Notes: generated from the sequence alone by a model not told the origin. A DNA stretch of 64,000 nt from Bradyrhizobium sp. RD5-C2 (GCF_019972155.1 NZ_BOVL01000019.1:693470-757469); one strand, 5' to 3'. Counted from the first letter of the stretch, positions 52,444 through 61,238 are shown. A program made the numbers and translations.

Positions 52444-52551
52444 CCCGTCACCCTGAGGAGGCCGCGGAGCGGCCGTCTCGAAGGGTCGACGGCCACCCAG
52501 CCGGGGCCGTGCATCCTTCGAGACGCGCTACGCGCTCCTCAGGATGACGGG
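52444..52551. repeat. Intergenic inverted repeat, CCCTGAGGAG family
   Basis: CCCGTCACCCTGAGGAGGCC ... GTCTCGAAGGGTCGACGGCC and CATCCTTCGAGACGCG ... CTCCTCAGGATGACGGG are the arms; it is the second copy of the element at 38035-38145. It lies between the convergent pump and reductase genes. Confidence 0.85.
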
Positions 52552-52568
52552 ATTGATAGCGCTTCCCG

Positions 52569-53570
52569 CTACACCTTCACCATGCGCTTGCCGCGGTTCT
52601 CCCCGGCCAGGAGCCCGATCAGCGCCTGCGGCGTGTTCTCGATGCCGTCGATGACGTCCTCCTGGACCTTGAGCTTGCCCGAGGAGACCCAGGATTGCAG
52701 GTCGGCGAGCGCGGCGTCGCGCTGGTCCATGTAGTCCATCACGATGAAGCCCTGCATGACCAGCCGCTTCACCACGATCAGGCCGGGCACGCCGCGCGGC
52801 CCGTGCGCGGAGGGCACGCCGTCATACTGCGAGATCGCGCCGCAACAGGCGATGCGGCCGCGGTTGTTCATCTGCGCCAGGCAGGCCTCCAGGATGTCGC
52901 CGCCGACATTGTCGAAATAGACGTCGATGCCCTTAGGCGCCGCCGCACGCAGCGCCTTGTAGGTGGCGCCGTCCTTGTAATCGACCGCGGCGTCGAAGCC
53001 GAGCTCCGAGGTCAGCCAGTGGCACTTGTCCTTGCCGCCGGCAATGCCGACCACGCGGCAGCCCTTGATCTTGGCGATCTGGCCGACGATCGAGCCGACC
53101 GAGCCGGCGGCTGCCGACACCACCACGGTCTCGCCCTCCTTGGGCTTGCCGACATGGAGCAGGCCGAAATAGGCGGTCAGGCCGGCAATGCCGTAGACGC
53201 TGAGAAGATGCGTCATCGGCTCGAGCTTCGGCATTTTGGCCAGGTGCTTGGCGGGCACGGCGGCATAGTCCTGCCAGCCGGTGTCGCCGAACACGATATC
53301 GCCCGGCTTCAGGTCGGGGTCATTCGATGACACCACTTCGGCGATGCCGCCGCCGGCCATCACGGTGTTGGCTTCCACCGCAGCGCGGTAGGTGGCGCCG
53401 TGCATCCAGGCGCGGTTGGCGGCGTCGAGCGAGATGTAGCGCGTCCGCACCAGCGCCTCGCCGTCCTTCGGCGCGGGGACCGTGCCCTTGGTCAGGCGAA
53501 AATGCTCGGGGCCAAGCTTGCCGGTCGGCTTTTCAACAAGCAGGATCTGGCGGTTGACGGTGTCGTTCAT
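52569..53570 (-). CDS. NADP-dependent MDR-family oxidoreductase (prostaglandin/curcumin-reductase-like)
   Basis: ATG 53570 follows GGGGAGA. The 333-residue zinc-free MDR protein has NRQILLVEKPTGKLGPEHF at the start, LSVYGIAGLTAYFGLLHVG, the NADPH motif VVSAAAGSVGSIVGQIAKIK and VYFDNVGGDILEACL. This group reduces the double bond of alpha,beta-unsaturated ketones and aldehydes (leukotriene B4 dehydrogenase/CurA type). It is monocistronic and divergent from the symporter gene. Confidence 0.9.
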   Translation of the reverse strand: MNDTVNRQILLVEKPTGKLGPEHFRLTKGTVPAPKDGEALVRTRYISLDAANRAWMHGATYRAAVEANTVMAGGGIAEVVSSNDPDLKPGDIVFGDTGWQDYAAVPAKHLAKMPKLEPMTHLLSVYGIAGLTAYFGLLHVGKPKEGETVVVSAAAGSVGSIVGQIAKIKGCRVVGIAGGKDKCHWLTSELGFDAAVDYKDGATYKALRAAAPKGIDVYFDNVGGDILEACLAQMNNRGRIACCGAISQYDGVPSAHGPRGVPGLIVVKRLVMQGFIVMDYMDQRDAALADLQSWVSSGKLKVQEDVIDGIENTPQALIGLLAGENRGKRMVKV

Positions 53571-53800
53571 TGGCGGTGTCTCCCCTCTTGGCTTTCCTTG
53601 GCGTTGGTCGTTTCGCATGCAGTTTGACTGCGGCGCGCGCAGCTCATTGCACAGATTGTGCGCTGCATGAACGCTAGTCTCCGCGCTGGCATTCCACAAC
53701 GGGAACAGATCGGCAAAGTCCCGCACGGCGCGAAGCGTGTTGCGTAGCTGCGTAAATCTGCCACACTTGCCCTTCGCCGGGAACTTACGGGGGTAAGAGA

Positions 53801-55090
53801 ATGTCGAACAGGTTTACGCAGTACATCCTGATTGCGATGGTCCTTGGCATCGCAATGGGGACGATCGTCTTCAACTATTTTCCTGACAGCCGTGCCGAGA
53901 TTGCAGCCGACGTCAACCTGATCGCGATGCTGTTCCTGCGCCTGATCAAGATGATCATCGCGCCCCTCGTATTCGCAACCCTCGTCGGCGGCATCGCCCA
54001 TATGGGAAGCGGCGCCAAGCTCGGGCGCATCTTCGCCAAGACCATGGGCTGGTTCGTCTCCGCCTCCTTTATCTCGTTGCTGCTCGGCCTCGTGATGGTC
54101 AATTTGTTGCAGCCCGGCGCCAATTTCCCCGGCACGCTGCCCGACAAGGCGCAGTCGACCGGCCTGCCGGTCTCGGCCTTCTCGATCGAGAAATTCCTGA
54201 CCCATCTGATCCCGACCTCGATCGCGGATGCGATGGCGCAGAACGAGATCCTGCAAATCGTGGTGTTCGCGGTGTTCTTCGCGGTCGCGCTCGGCGCCAT
54301 GCCTGAGCGCGCCAAGCCGATCATGAGCCTGATCGACGACCTCGCCCACATCATGCTCAAGGTCACGGGCTACGTGATGCTGTTCGCGCCGATCGCGGTG
54401 TGGGCCGCCATCATGGCGACCGTCTCGAAGAACGGCCTCGGCGTGCTCTGGAAGCTGATCGTCTTCATGGGCGGCTTCTATCTGTCGCTGCTGCTCCTGT
54501 GGGGCATCCTGGTCGCGGTAGGCTTCGTGGTGATCGGGCCGCGATATAGCCATCTGCTACGGCTGATCCGCGAGCCGCTGATGATCGCATTCTCGACCGC
54601 CTCCTCGGAGGCGGCCTACCCGAAGACGCTGGAGGGGCTGAACAAGTTCGGCGCCTCCTCGCGAATCTCGGCCTTCGTGCTGCCGCTCGGTTATTCCTTC
54701 AATCTCGACGGCACGATGATGTACTGCACCTTCGCGAGCATCTTCATCGCGCAGACCTACCACATCGAGATGTCGCTCGGCACGCAGCTCGCGATGCTGG
54801 CCACCTTGATGATCACCTCGAAGGGCGTCGCCGGCGTGCCGCGCGCGTCGCTGGTGGTGATCGCCTCGACGCTGTCGCAGTTCGGCATCCCGGAGGCCGG
54901 TCTGCTGATGATCATGGGCATCGACACCTTCCTCGACATGGGCCGCAGCGCCACCAACGTGATCGGCAACTCGCTGGCCACCGCCGTGGTCGCGAAGTGG
55001 GAGGGCGAGCTGAAGCCCGAGCACGAGCTCGGGCCCGACGACGCGGTGCCGCAGGATGCGGTGCCCGGCGCCGTGATGGCCGGTCATTGA
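53801..55090 (+). CDS. Dicarboxylate/amino acid:cation symporter (DAACS family)
   Basis: A 429-residue membrane protein with eight to ten hydrophobic segments. FSTASSEAAYPKTLE (serine-rich hairpin 1), LPLGYSFNLDGTMMYCTFAS (helix 7 motif) and MGIDTFLDMGRSATNVIGNS (helix 8, with the Asp and Arg that select dicarboxylates or acidic amino acids) are clear. It imports dicarboxylates or glutamate/aspartate with Na+ or H+. A periplasmic binding-protein gene starts 12 bases later, an unusual partner for this carrier type. Confidence 0.92.
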   Translation: MSNRFTQYILIAMVLGIAMGTIVFNYFPDSRAEIAADVNLIAMLFLRLIKMIIAPLVFATLVGGIAHMGSGAKLGRIFAKTMGWFVSASFISLLLGLVMVNLLQPGANFPGTLPDKAQSTGLPVSAFSIEKFLTHLIPTSIADAMAQNEILQIVVFAVFFAVALGAMPERAKPIMSLIDDLAHIMLKVTGYVMLFAPIAVWAAIMATVSKNGLGVLWKLIVFMGGFYLSLLLLWGILVAVGFVVIGPRYSHLLRLIREPLMIAFSTASSEAAYPKTLEGLNKFGASSRISAFVLPLGYSFNLDGTMMYCTFASIFIAQTYHIEMSLGTQLAMLATLMITSKGVAGVPRASLVVIASTLSQFGIPEAGLLMIMGIDTFLDMGRSATNVIGNSLATAVVAKWEGELKPEHELGPDDAVPQDAVPGAVMAGH

Positions 55091-55102
55091 CGGGAGGCAT
55101 GC

Positions 55103-56059
55103 ATGCATCGCGCCCGCTGGAGGCCGATACGGGCTGAGGCGCCTCTGCTGTCGACGTGCCTGTTGTCGGCATGTCTGCTGGCGGCAGGCCTGCTCGCCGG
55201 ACCGGTGTCCGCACAGCCGGCGGGCGAGGGGCTCAGCCCCACGCTCGCCAACATCAAGGCCACGCACGCGGTGCGGGTCGGCTATCGTGAAAGCTCGCCG
55301 CCGTTCTCTTTCCTCGATCACTCCAACCGGCCGATCGGCTACAGCCTCGAGCTGTGCGATGCGATCGTCGACGAGATCGCGGCCGAGGTCGACGACGCCA
55401 ACCTCAAGATCGACTATGTCAAGGTCACCTCCGACGACCGCATTCCCGCGGTCGTCGACAAGAAGATCGATCTGGAATGCGGCTCGACCACGGCGAATGC
55501 CGAGCGCGGCAAGCAGGTCGCGTTCTCGCCGCTGATGTTCGTGGCCGGCACCAAGCTGATGGTGCCGAAGGCCTCCGGCGTCAACCAGGTCGGCGACCTC
55601 AAGGGCAAGACGGTGGTGGTGACCAAGGGCACCACCAACGAGCAGGCAATGCACAATGTCGACGCCAAGCAACAGCTCGGCCTCAACATCGTGACCGCGC
55701 CCGACCACGAGCAGTCCTACCAGATGCTGGTGGACGGCAAGGCGGACGCCTTCGCGACCGACGACATTCTGCTCTACGGCCTGATCGCGCGGCACAAGTC
55801 GCAGGACAAATTCCGCGTCACCGGCGACTATCTGTCCTACGATCCCTACGGCATCATGTACCGCAAGGGTGAGCCCCAGATGAAGGACGTGGTCGAGCGC
55901 GCCTTCCGCAAGCTCGCCTCGAACCGCGACATCGTCCCGCTCTACAACAAGTGGTTCGTCGCCCGCCTGCCGACCGGCGAGAAGCTCAACGTCGCGCTGT
56001 CACCGCAGCTCGAGGATGCCTTCAAGGCGCTCGACGATTCGGCGGGCGGAGCCAACTAG
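55103..56059 (+). CDS. Periplasmic amino-acid-binding protein (GltI-like), orphan
   Basis: A 318-residue protein with a signal peptide (LSACLLAAGLLAGPVSA) and the cluster 3 solute-binding fold: HAVRVGYRESSPPFSFLDHS, NRPIGYSLELCDAIVDEI, CGSTTANAERGKQVAFSPLM. The pattern is that of glutamate/aspartate-binding proteins. No ABC permease or ATPase lies nearby; the gene is instead coupled to the DAACS symporter upstream. Paired hairpins follow at 56069-56120. It may deliver ligand to the symporter, to a distant ABC system, or to a sensor. Confidence 0.88.
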   Translation: MHRARWRPIRAEAPLLSTCLLSACLLAAGLLAGPVSAQPAGEGLSPTLANIKATHAVRVGYRESSPPFSFLDHSNRPIGYSLELCDAIVDEIAAEVDDANLKIDYVKVTSDDRIPAVVDKKIDLECGSTTANAERGKQVAFSPLMFVAGTKLMVPKASGVNQVGDLKGKTVVVTKGTTNEQAMHNVDAKQQLGLNIVTAPDHEQSYQMLVDGKADAFATDDILLYGLIARHKSQDKFRVTGDYLSYDPYGIMYRKGEPQMKDVVERAFRKLASNRDIVPLYNKWFVARLPTGEKLNVALSPQLEDAFKALDDSAGGAN

Positions 56060-56068
56060 CCTCGAAAT

Positions 56069-56120
56069 CCGGCCTCTCTCCTTGCGGGAGAGGCCGGATT
56101 GCGTTGCAGACGCAATCCGG
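56069..56120 (+). terminator. Two tandem hairpins after the binding-protein gene
   Basis: CCGGCCTCTCTCC/TTGC/GGGAGAGGCCGG at 56069-56096, then CCGGATTGCGT/TGCAG/ACGCAATCCGG at 56094-56120. These are palindromic repeat units common in this kind of genome and probably terminate or stabilise the transcript. Confidence 0.6.
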
Positions 56121-56190
56121 TGAGGGGGCTTGCGCAACGCGCGCGGCTTCCGAAGCGGTCCCGAACTGTGCCGACAAAACGGGACTTCGT

Positions 56191-56418
56191 TCATCGCCAA
56201 TAGCGATACGACAAATCCAGGCACTGCCGGACCCAGAACCCGTTCACATGGATCAACTGACATGGGCTCGGCGGCGGCTCCTTGATGATCGGATAGCCGT
56301 GGATGTCGATATTCGTCGGTGCGGTGACGCCGCGCCAGAATACGGCGTTGGCGGGCGGTGGATTGAAGGCAGCGGCGAACGCCGCGACTGCGAGGAAGCT
56401 CAAAAGGAGTTTGCGCAT
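56191..56418 (-). CDS. Small secreted protein
   Basis: A 75-residue protein: signal peptide MRKLLLSFLAVAAFAAAF... ending ANA, then FWRGVTAPTNIDIHGYPIIK, a Pro run and two cysteines in CQLIHVNGFWVRQCLDLSYR. No family is recognised; such proteins are abundant in Bradyrhizobium. Confidence 0.7.
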   Translation of the reverse strand: MRKLLLSFLAVAAFAAAFNPPPANAVFWRGVTAPTNIDIHGYPIIKEPPPSPCQLIHVNGFWVRQCLDLSYRYWR

Positions 56419-56489
56419 AATCTGTATCCGGATCGATTAATGCGCATCAGCGTACTCCCTTGAGCAGGATGAGCAAGCCGCTGAATCGG

Positions 56490-56636
56490 TCAAAGTGACG
56501 GAGTGAATCTTGCCGCAAGCTGCACCGCCGCGCGCGAATAGCCGCCGTGGACTGCGATGCAGGCGAGGGCAACGATGCCGACTGCAGCCAGAACAACCAT
56601 GACCTGGAAGATCGCGCGTCCAAGGATCGCTCCCAT
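56490..56636 (-). CDS. Very small membrane protein
   Basis: ATG 56636 follows GGAG five bases upstream and gives 48 residues: MGAILGRAIFQVMVVLAAVG starts a single hydrophobic helix that continues IVALACIAVHGG, then a basic amphipathic tail. A longer reading frame extends into the repeat at 56754 and is not believed. It could be a single-pass stress or sensor protein. Confidence 0.4.
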   Translation of the reverse strand: MGAILGRAIFQVMVVLAAVGIVALACIAVHGGYSRAAVQLAARFTPSL

Positions 56637-56753
56637 CAAAACTCCATTGATCCGGCGGGGATCTTGCTTCGAGTTTCCGCGCCGCGATCTCTGGAGCATC
56701 ATCGGCAGGCGAGATTCCACTGTTGAAGTTTGCGAACTCGTCACTTCACCAGC

Positions 56754-56858
56754 TAGAGCGTTTTCGAGCGAAGTGGATACCGGTTCGCGTGAAGAAAACG
56801 CGTCAGAACAAGTGTCTAGAGCCCCGTTCCGATTCAATCGGAACGGGATAGGCTCTAG
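56754..56858 (+). repeat. Composite repeat (family A), copy 3
   Basis: The conserved module GCGTTTTCGAGCGAAGTGGA, then TACCGGTTCGCGTGAAGAAA and ACGCGTCA, is followed by a hairpin with arms CTAGAGCC-CCGTTCCGATT and AATCGGAACGG-GGCTCTAG (small bulge). The hairpin sequence differs from copies 1 and 2 but pairing is kept. It touches the end of the 88-residue gene at 56855. Confidence 0.88.
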
Positions 56859-57121
56859 TGTCGCTCCGCGACAAGCCGATCGACCTGCTGCTTGAGCTCT
56901 GCTTCCATCTCGGAAACGATGTCGTGCGGCAGGCGAGCGCCAAAGGGATCGACAAGCGAACCGGTCGTCTCTCGCTCTATCGCCTGATGTCGCATGTCAT
57001 TGGCACCCGGTACCGGGTCTTCGCCCCGTCGTCGAGAGAACAGATAGCTCGGCGCGCCAGCCGCCGCGTCGGCTTTGTAGGGTTCAGAAAAATCCTGATC
57101 GGAGCGTACAGCGTTCTTCAT
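56855..57121 (-). CDS. Small acidic protein of unknown function
   Basis: An 88-residue protein with a strong AGGAGG nine bases before ATG 57121. It is hydrophilic; the C-terminal IVSEMEAELKQQVDRLVAER is a likely helix or coiled coil. No family is known to me. It is divergent from the receiver-protein gene, with about 200 bp between. Confidence 0.6.
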   Translation of the reverse strand: MKNAVRSDQDFSEPYKADAAAGAPSYLFSRRRGEDPVPGANDMRHQAIERETTGSLVDPFGARLPHDIVSEMEAELKQQVDRLVAERH

Positions 57122-57322
57122 CAGCTTTGCCTCCTGGCACGACTTCCTTTCCCCAGGCCCGAACCATCCGGCTCGTCTCTCATCAATGACGCGCCAGCCT
57201 CGAATGTTGTTCCGCTCGGAACTTGCAAACGTCCGCCGGAACCTGCCGGTTATCGAGTCTGGAACCAGAACTTTAAGCGTCCCCGATCATTGAACACTGG
57301 GGTTGACCGTTTGGAGGTTGCC

Positions 57323-57679
57323 ATGGGCTACGCGAGGTCAATTCACCAAACCGCAATTGTGGTTGAAGACGACACGATCCAGCGCGACATGATTGCGCTG
57401 TTGTTGAAGGAAGGGCATTTCGACGTCATCCAATGCGAAGACGGCGAGACGGCTGCGCTTGCCATCAAGATGCGTCACCCGTCGCTGCTGGTCACCGACG
57501 TCAAGCTCACGGGCAGAATGAACGGCATCGAACTCGCACAATGGGCCCTGGATTGCGACCCGGGCGTGCGCGTGCTCGTGATCTCGGGCCTGGCGCCGCC
57601 CAGCGATCTGCCAGACGGCGTCAAATTCTTTGCAAAGCCGGTTTTTCCATCCACTCTGCTGCGCGAGCTAGCGTTGTAG
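57323..57679 (+). CDS. Receiver-only response regulator
   Basis: ATG 57323 follows GGAGG. The 118-residue protein is a lone CheY-like domain: acidic pair in VVEDD (15-17), phosphoacceptor Asp59 in LLVTDVKLTG, Ser88 in VLVISG, and Lys105 in FFAKP. It has no output domain and no histidine kinase next to it, so it may be a phosphate shuttle or act by protein contact. Confidence 0.88.
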   Translation: MGYARSIHQTAIVVEDDTIQRDMIALLLKEGHFDVIQCEDGETAALAIKMRHPSLLVTDVKLTGRMNGIELAQWALDCDPGVRVLVISGLAPPSDLPDGVKFFAKPVFPSTLLRELAL

Positions 57680-57704
57680 TCCCCAGCCGATTGAGACTTG
57701 GCCT

Positions 57705-57905
57705 ATGCAAGACGATCCCGAAATCGATTGGCACCGCGAGCAGATCACGAAGAATCGTGAACTGCTCGCCGAGTTGCAATCCGGAAATACGGCAGGCGCT
57801 GACGTGTTTCCGGAGACGCAAGCCGAGATCGACCGCCTCACCGCACAGGTCGAGCAATCGGAACTGATCGTCGCCGCCTTTGAGAAAGAACACCCGCGAG
57901 AATGA
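57705..57905 (+). CDS. Small coiled-coil protein
   Basis: A 66-residue, highly charged protein (MQDDPEIDWHREQITKNREL, ending EQSELIVAAFEKEHPRE) 25 bp after the receiver gene. It is predicted to be mostly helical. The tight spacing suggests a shared transcript with the receiver; function unknown. Confidence 0.6.
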   Translation: MQDDPEIDWHREQITKNRELLAELQSGNTAGADVFPETQAEIDRLTAQVEQSELIVAAFEKEHPRE

Positions 57906-57930
57906 TCGGGGCTGAAGGCAAGTACGTCGT

Positions 57931-58866
57931 TTACGCGAACACGGCGTCCAGCGCTGCCGAATACGCCGCCTCGACCAACGCCGGATGCCGCCGGCCTAGC
58001 GCTTCCATCTTCACGCCGGAATTCACCTCAAGCACCTGCCACGTGCCATCGACGTGCACGACGTCGATGGAGGCGAAGCGGATGCCGACCGCTTGCGCGG
58101 CCTTGGTCGCGAGCGCGACGCAGGCCTCGCGTGTCGCGGCATCGGTGAGCAGCGCGGGCTCGGCGCCGGCATCGAGATTGTGCCGCCAGTTGAGCAGAAG
58201 CCGTTCGCCGGCGGGCGGAACGGCATCGAGTGCGGCGGCATCGAAATCCTCGGAGAGGGCCTTCAGTTGTTCGGCCGTCGCGGTCGCCTCTGCCAGCGCG
58301 CGCAGCGAGCGAACGCCATCGCCAATCACCGACGGCCGTGTCTTGCCGTAGACGATCGGCGCGCGATCATCGAGCAGCACGACGCGCACCTCGTCCTTGA
58401 TCTCGACGAAAGGCGAGATCGCAAGGCTCGGGTGCGCGGCGAGGATGCGTGCGACCGCGGTCTCCAGTTGCGCTCGCGTCGTGACGCGGAAGACCAGCTC
58501 GCCGGATGTCCCCTCGTTGGGTTTGACGACGAGGCCGTGCGGATGCTGCGCGAGCAGAAGCAACATCGCATCCAGCGAGTCCGATCCGGGGATGTGCTTG
58601 CTGAGCTTGCTGCCGAGAAACAGCCTGTGCGGAACGGCTGATATGTCCGCCGATGCCAGCACTTCGGCGCAGGCCGATTTGTCGTTGGCGACCTGATGTG
58701 CGACCGCGCTGTTCAGCCCGATGTCGTAGCCTATCGCAAGCCGCCGCGCGTCGCCTTTGGTCATGATGACCAGCCAGCCGCCGGATCGCACCTCGACGGC
58801 AATCGAGCGTGCCAAACAATATTTTTTGATGGTTTCCAGGAAGATTCGCTGGCTGATCAGGACCAC
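57931..58866 (-). CDS. ATP-grasp enzyme, RimK/cyanophycin-synthetase-like
   Basis: A 311-residue cytosolic protein starting at GTG 58866 with AAGGGA upstream. GLVVKPNEGTSGELVFRV is the ATP-grasp glycine loop, VEIKDEVRVVLLDDRAPIVY the metal and substrate region, and VLEVNSGVKMEALG the final Glu-x-Asn metal site. It should join an amine to a carboxylate (peptide-like bond). GVKM- near the end and YGKTRPSVIGDGVRSL resemble the second half of cyanophycin synthetase and related ligases; the substrates are unknown. Head-to-head gap to fpr: 297 bp. Confidence 0.85.
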   Translation of the reverse strand: MVLISQRIFLETIKKYCLARSIAVEVRSGGWLVIMTKGDARRLAIGYDIGLNSAVAHQVANDKSACAEVLASADISAVPHRLFLGSKLSKHIPGSDSLDAMLLLLAQHPHGLVVKPNEGTSGELVFRVTTRAQLETAVARILAAHPSLAISPFVEIKDEVRVVLLDDRAPIVYGKTRPSVIGDGVRSLRALAEATATAEQLKALSEDFDAAALDAVPPAGERLLLNWRHNLDAGAEPALLTDAATREACVALATKAAQAVGIRFASIDVVHVDGTWQVLEVNSGVKMEALGRRHPALVEAAYSAALDAVFA

Positions 58867-58898
58867 GAGATCATTTTCCCTTCACCGCGGCTTTCGTA

Positions 58899-58910
58899 GC
58901 AATTAATTGC
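58899..58910. promoter_or_regulatory. Short palindrome upstream of the ATP-grasp gene
   Basis: GCAATTAATTGC is a perfect 12-bp palindrome 33 bp upstream of the GTG start, in the AT-richer 297-bp divergent region shared with fpr. It could be an operator; nothing else is recognised there. Confidence 0.35.
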
Positions 58911-59163
58911 CAGATCAGCGGCGATCTCAGCAAGTAAATTACCTGCAGCGCCGCGTGTTAACGATGTCGCGGTTGAACCTCTGCGCGAAATCGAACGACT
59001 GCCATTCTGAGATCGCAATTGCACGCCAGTTGATCTTGACTATCTCATGCATTGGCGCAATGGACACGCGAGATCTTCAATGATTTCGGCCACTTCAGCG
59101 CCGTCGCGAGCAGTCTAGAAATCAAACCATTCTAAATCTGATCAGTCGAGAAAACGAAAACCC

Positions 59164-59937
59164 ATGAGCGCGTTCTATCGAGAGAAAGTTCTTTCTGTTC
59201 AGCACTGGACCGATACGCTTTTCAGCTTCCGGGCGACCCGCGATTCCGGTTTCCGCTTCCAGAATGGCCAGTTTGCCATGATCGGCCTCGAGGTCGAGGG
59301 CCGGCCGCTGCTGCGCGCCTATTCGATGGCGAGCGCCAACCACGAGGAAGAGCTCGAGTTCTTCTCGATCAAGGTGCAGGATGGCCCGCTCACCTCCAAG
59401 CTGCAGAAGATCCGCGAGGGTGACACCATCCTGGTCGGTCGCAAGGCCACCGGCACGCTGATCACCGACAATCTGATTCCCGGCAAGCGGCTGATGCTGC
59501 TGTCGACCGGCACCGGCCTTGCGCCGTTCGCGAGCCTGATCAAGGACCCCGAGGTCTACGATCGCTACGACCAGATCCTGCTGGTGCATGGCTGCCGCCA
59601 AGTCTCCGAGCTCGCCTATGGCGAGGAGTTGGTGGCCAAGCTGCGCGACGACGAGCTGTTCGGGCCGCTGCTGTCCGAGAAGCTCTCCTACTATCCGACC
59701 GTGACGCGCGAGCCGTTCCGCAACCGCGGCCGCATCACCGACCTGATCACCTCGAACCAGCTGTTCACCGACCTGCATCAGGGTCCGCTCGATATCGAGA
59801 CCGACCGCATCATGATGTGCGGCAGCCCGGCGATGCTGGACGAGCTGAAGCAGCTGTTCGAGACCCGCGGCTTCAAGGAAGGCAGCGGCAACACCCCCGG
59901 TCACTTCGTGATCGAGAAGGCGTTCGTCGAGCGCTGA
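59164..59937 (+). CDS. fpr: Ferredoxin--NADP+ reductase
   Basis: A 257-residue FNR: FQNGQFAMIGLEVEGRPLLR, RAYSMAS for FAD binding, FFSIKVQDGPLTSKL, LLSTGTGLAPFASLIKDPEV for NADP binding and the C-terminal HFVIEKAFVER. This is the bacterial Fpr subclass that moves electrons between NADPH and ferredoxin/flavodoxin and is often linked with oxidative stress. It stands alone, divergent from the ATP-grasp gene. Confidence 0.93.
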   Translation: MSAFYREKVLSVQHWTDTLFSFRATRDSGFRFQNGQFAMIGLEVEGRPLLRAYSMASANHEEELEFFSIKVQDGPLTSKLQKIREGDTILVGRKATGTLITDNLIPGKRLMLLSTGTGLAPFASLIKDPEVYDRYDQILLVHGCRQVSELAYGEELVAKLRDDELFGPLLSEKLSYYPTVTREPFRNRGRITDLITSNQLFTDLHQGPLDIETDRIMMCGSPAMLDELKQLFETRGFKEGSGNTPGHFVIEKAFVER

Positions 59938-59952
59938 GCGACGGTTTTTACC

Positions 59953-60101
59953 GTCATTCCGGGGCGATGCGCAGCATCGAGCCCGGAATCCATAACCACC
60001 ACAGTTCATTTGACGAAGGCTGGGGCCCCATCGGGCTCCAGCCTTCTCCATTTGTGGTTATGGATTCCGGGCCCATCGCTTTCGCGATGTCCCGGAATGA
60101 C
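59953..60101. repeat. Intergenic inverted repeat, GTCATTCCGG family
   Basis: The arms GTCATTCCGG and CCGGAATGAC, with inner GAATCCATAACCACCA and TGGTTATGGATTC, lie between fpr and the patatin-like gene. An in-frame ATG inside it (60087) is not a credible start for the latter. Confidence 0.85.
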
Positions 60102-60197
60102 GACTGGGATGATGGCCTCACCGATCTCCCCGCTGCTATAACGCCCCCAACGCCGCGCAGCCGTTTCCCGAACGCGGCGCCCCCAGGGAGCCGCACC

Positions 60198-61067
60198 TTG
60201 TCCATCACCGATCCGGATGCCCCGAAGACCGCCTTTGTGTTCGCCGGCGGCGGCAGCTTTGGCGCGGTCCAGGTCGGCATGCTGCAGGCGCTGGCCGCGC
60301 ATGGCGTCGCCGCCGACATGGTGGTCGGCTCCAGCGTCGGCGCCTTGAACGGCGCGTTCTATGCCGGCGACCCGACGGTCTCGGGCGTGGCGCGGCTGGC
60401 CGAGATCTGGCGCGGCCTGAACCGGCAGGACGTGTTTCCGGTGAGCTGGCGGACGCTGGTGGGCTTCCTGTGGCGGCGGGACTTCCTGATCCCGCATGAT
60501 GGGGTCCGCAGGCTGATCGAGGATTACATCCCGTTCCGCAATCTCGAGGACGCGCGGCTTCCGATCCACATCGTCACGACCGACATCATCAGCGGCGACA
60601 GCGTGGTGCTGTCGGAAGGCTCCGCGGCCGAGGCGATCGTTGCGTCGACCGCGATCCCCGGTGCGTTTACGCCGGTGCACTACCGCAATCGCTACCTCGC
60701 CGACGGCGCGATCTCCAGCAACACGCCGGTCCGCGTCGCCGTGAAGCATGGGGCAAAGCGCCTGATCGTGCTGCCGACCGGGCATGCCTGCGCCAACCAG
60801 GCGCCGCCGGTCGGCGCGCTCGCCAATGCGCTGCATGCGCTGACGCTGCTGATCGCGCGGCAGCTCGTCAACGAGCTCGAGAATATCGGCCCCGACGTCG
60901 AGTATTTCGTGGTGCCGCCGCTGTGCCCGCTGGTCGGCTCGCCCTATGATTTCTCCCGGACGTCAGATCACATCGCTCGCGCCCTCGACACCACCAATGC
61001 ATGGCTCGCCAGCGACGGCCTGAAGGCGGGGCACATCCCCCACGAATTGCAGCCGCACGACCATTGA
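60198..61067 (+). CDS. Patatin-like phospholipase
   Basis: I start at TTG 60198, which has AGGGAG close upstream; the only ATG further left is in a repeat. The 289-residue protein has the oxyanion loop GGGSFGAVQVG (18-28), nucleophile GSSVGALNG (Ser46) and the dyad Asp in DGAISSNTP (Asp169). It is a cytosolic or peripheral acyl hydrolase on phospholipids or neutral lipids. RssA-like proteins are the closest bacterial group in layout. Confidence 0.9.
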   Translation: MSITDPDAPKTAFVFAGGGSFGAVQVGMLQALAAHGVAADMVVGSSVGALNGAFYAGDPTVSGVARLAEIWRGLNRQDVFPVSWRTLVGFLWRRDFLIPHDGVRRLIEDYIPFRNLEDARLPIHIVTTDIISGDSVVLSEGSAAEAIVASTAIPGAFTPVHYRNRYLADGAISSNTPVRVAVKHGAKRLIVLPTGHACANQAPPVGALANALHALTLLIARQLVNELENIGPDVEYFVVPPLCPLVGSPYDFSRTSDHIARALDTTNAWLASDGLKAGHIPHELQPHDH

Positions 61068-61110
61068 TGCCGGACGGGGCTCTTCCCTGTGAGGCTACAT
61101 CCTCGTCCAC

Positions 61111-61238
61111 AACTGTCATCGCCCGGCCTGTGCGCAATTGCGCACAGGGGCCGGGCGATCCAGTACGCCGCGGCTCCTCGAATCAAGCACGGACGTCTCT
61201 GGAATACTGGATCACCCGCATGCACGGGTGATGACACC
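61111..61238. repeat. Intergenic repeat (family B), copy 2 with nested palindrome
   Basis: It matches 22223-22330 segment by segment (CTGTCATCGCCCGG, GCGATCCAGTA, GACGTCTCTGGAATACTGGA, ATCACCCG...CGGGTGATGACACC) but carries an extra palindrome CTGTGCGCAATTGCGCACAG at 61128-61147 in the first hairpin. Confidence 0.87.

Noticed and set aside
57122..57322. Coding sequence upstream of the receiver protein in the same frame (from 56858)
   Set aside because: The upstream frame runs through repeat and antisense sequence; GGAGG before ATG 57323 and the receiver fold fix the start.
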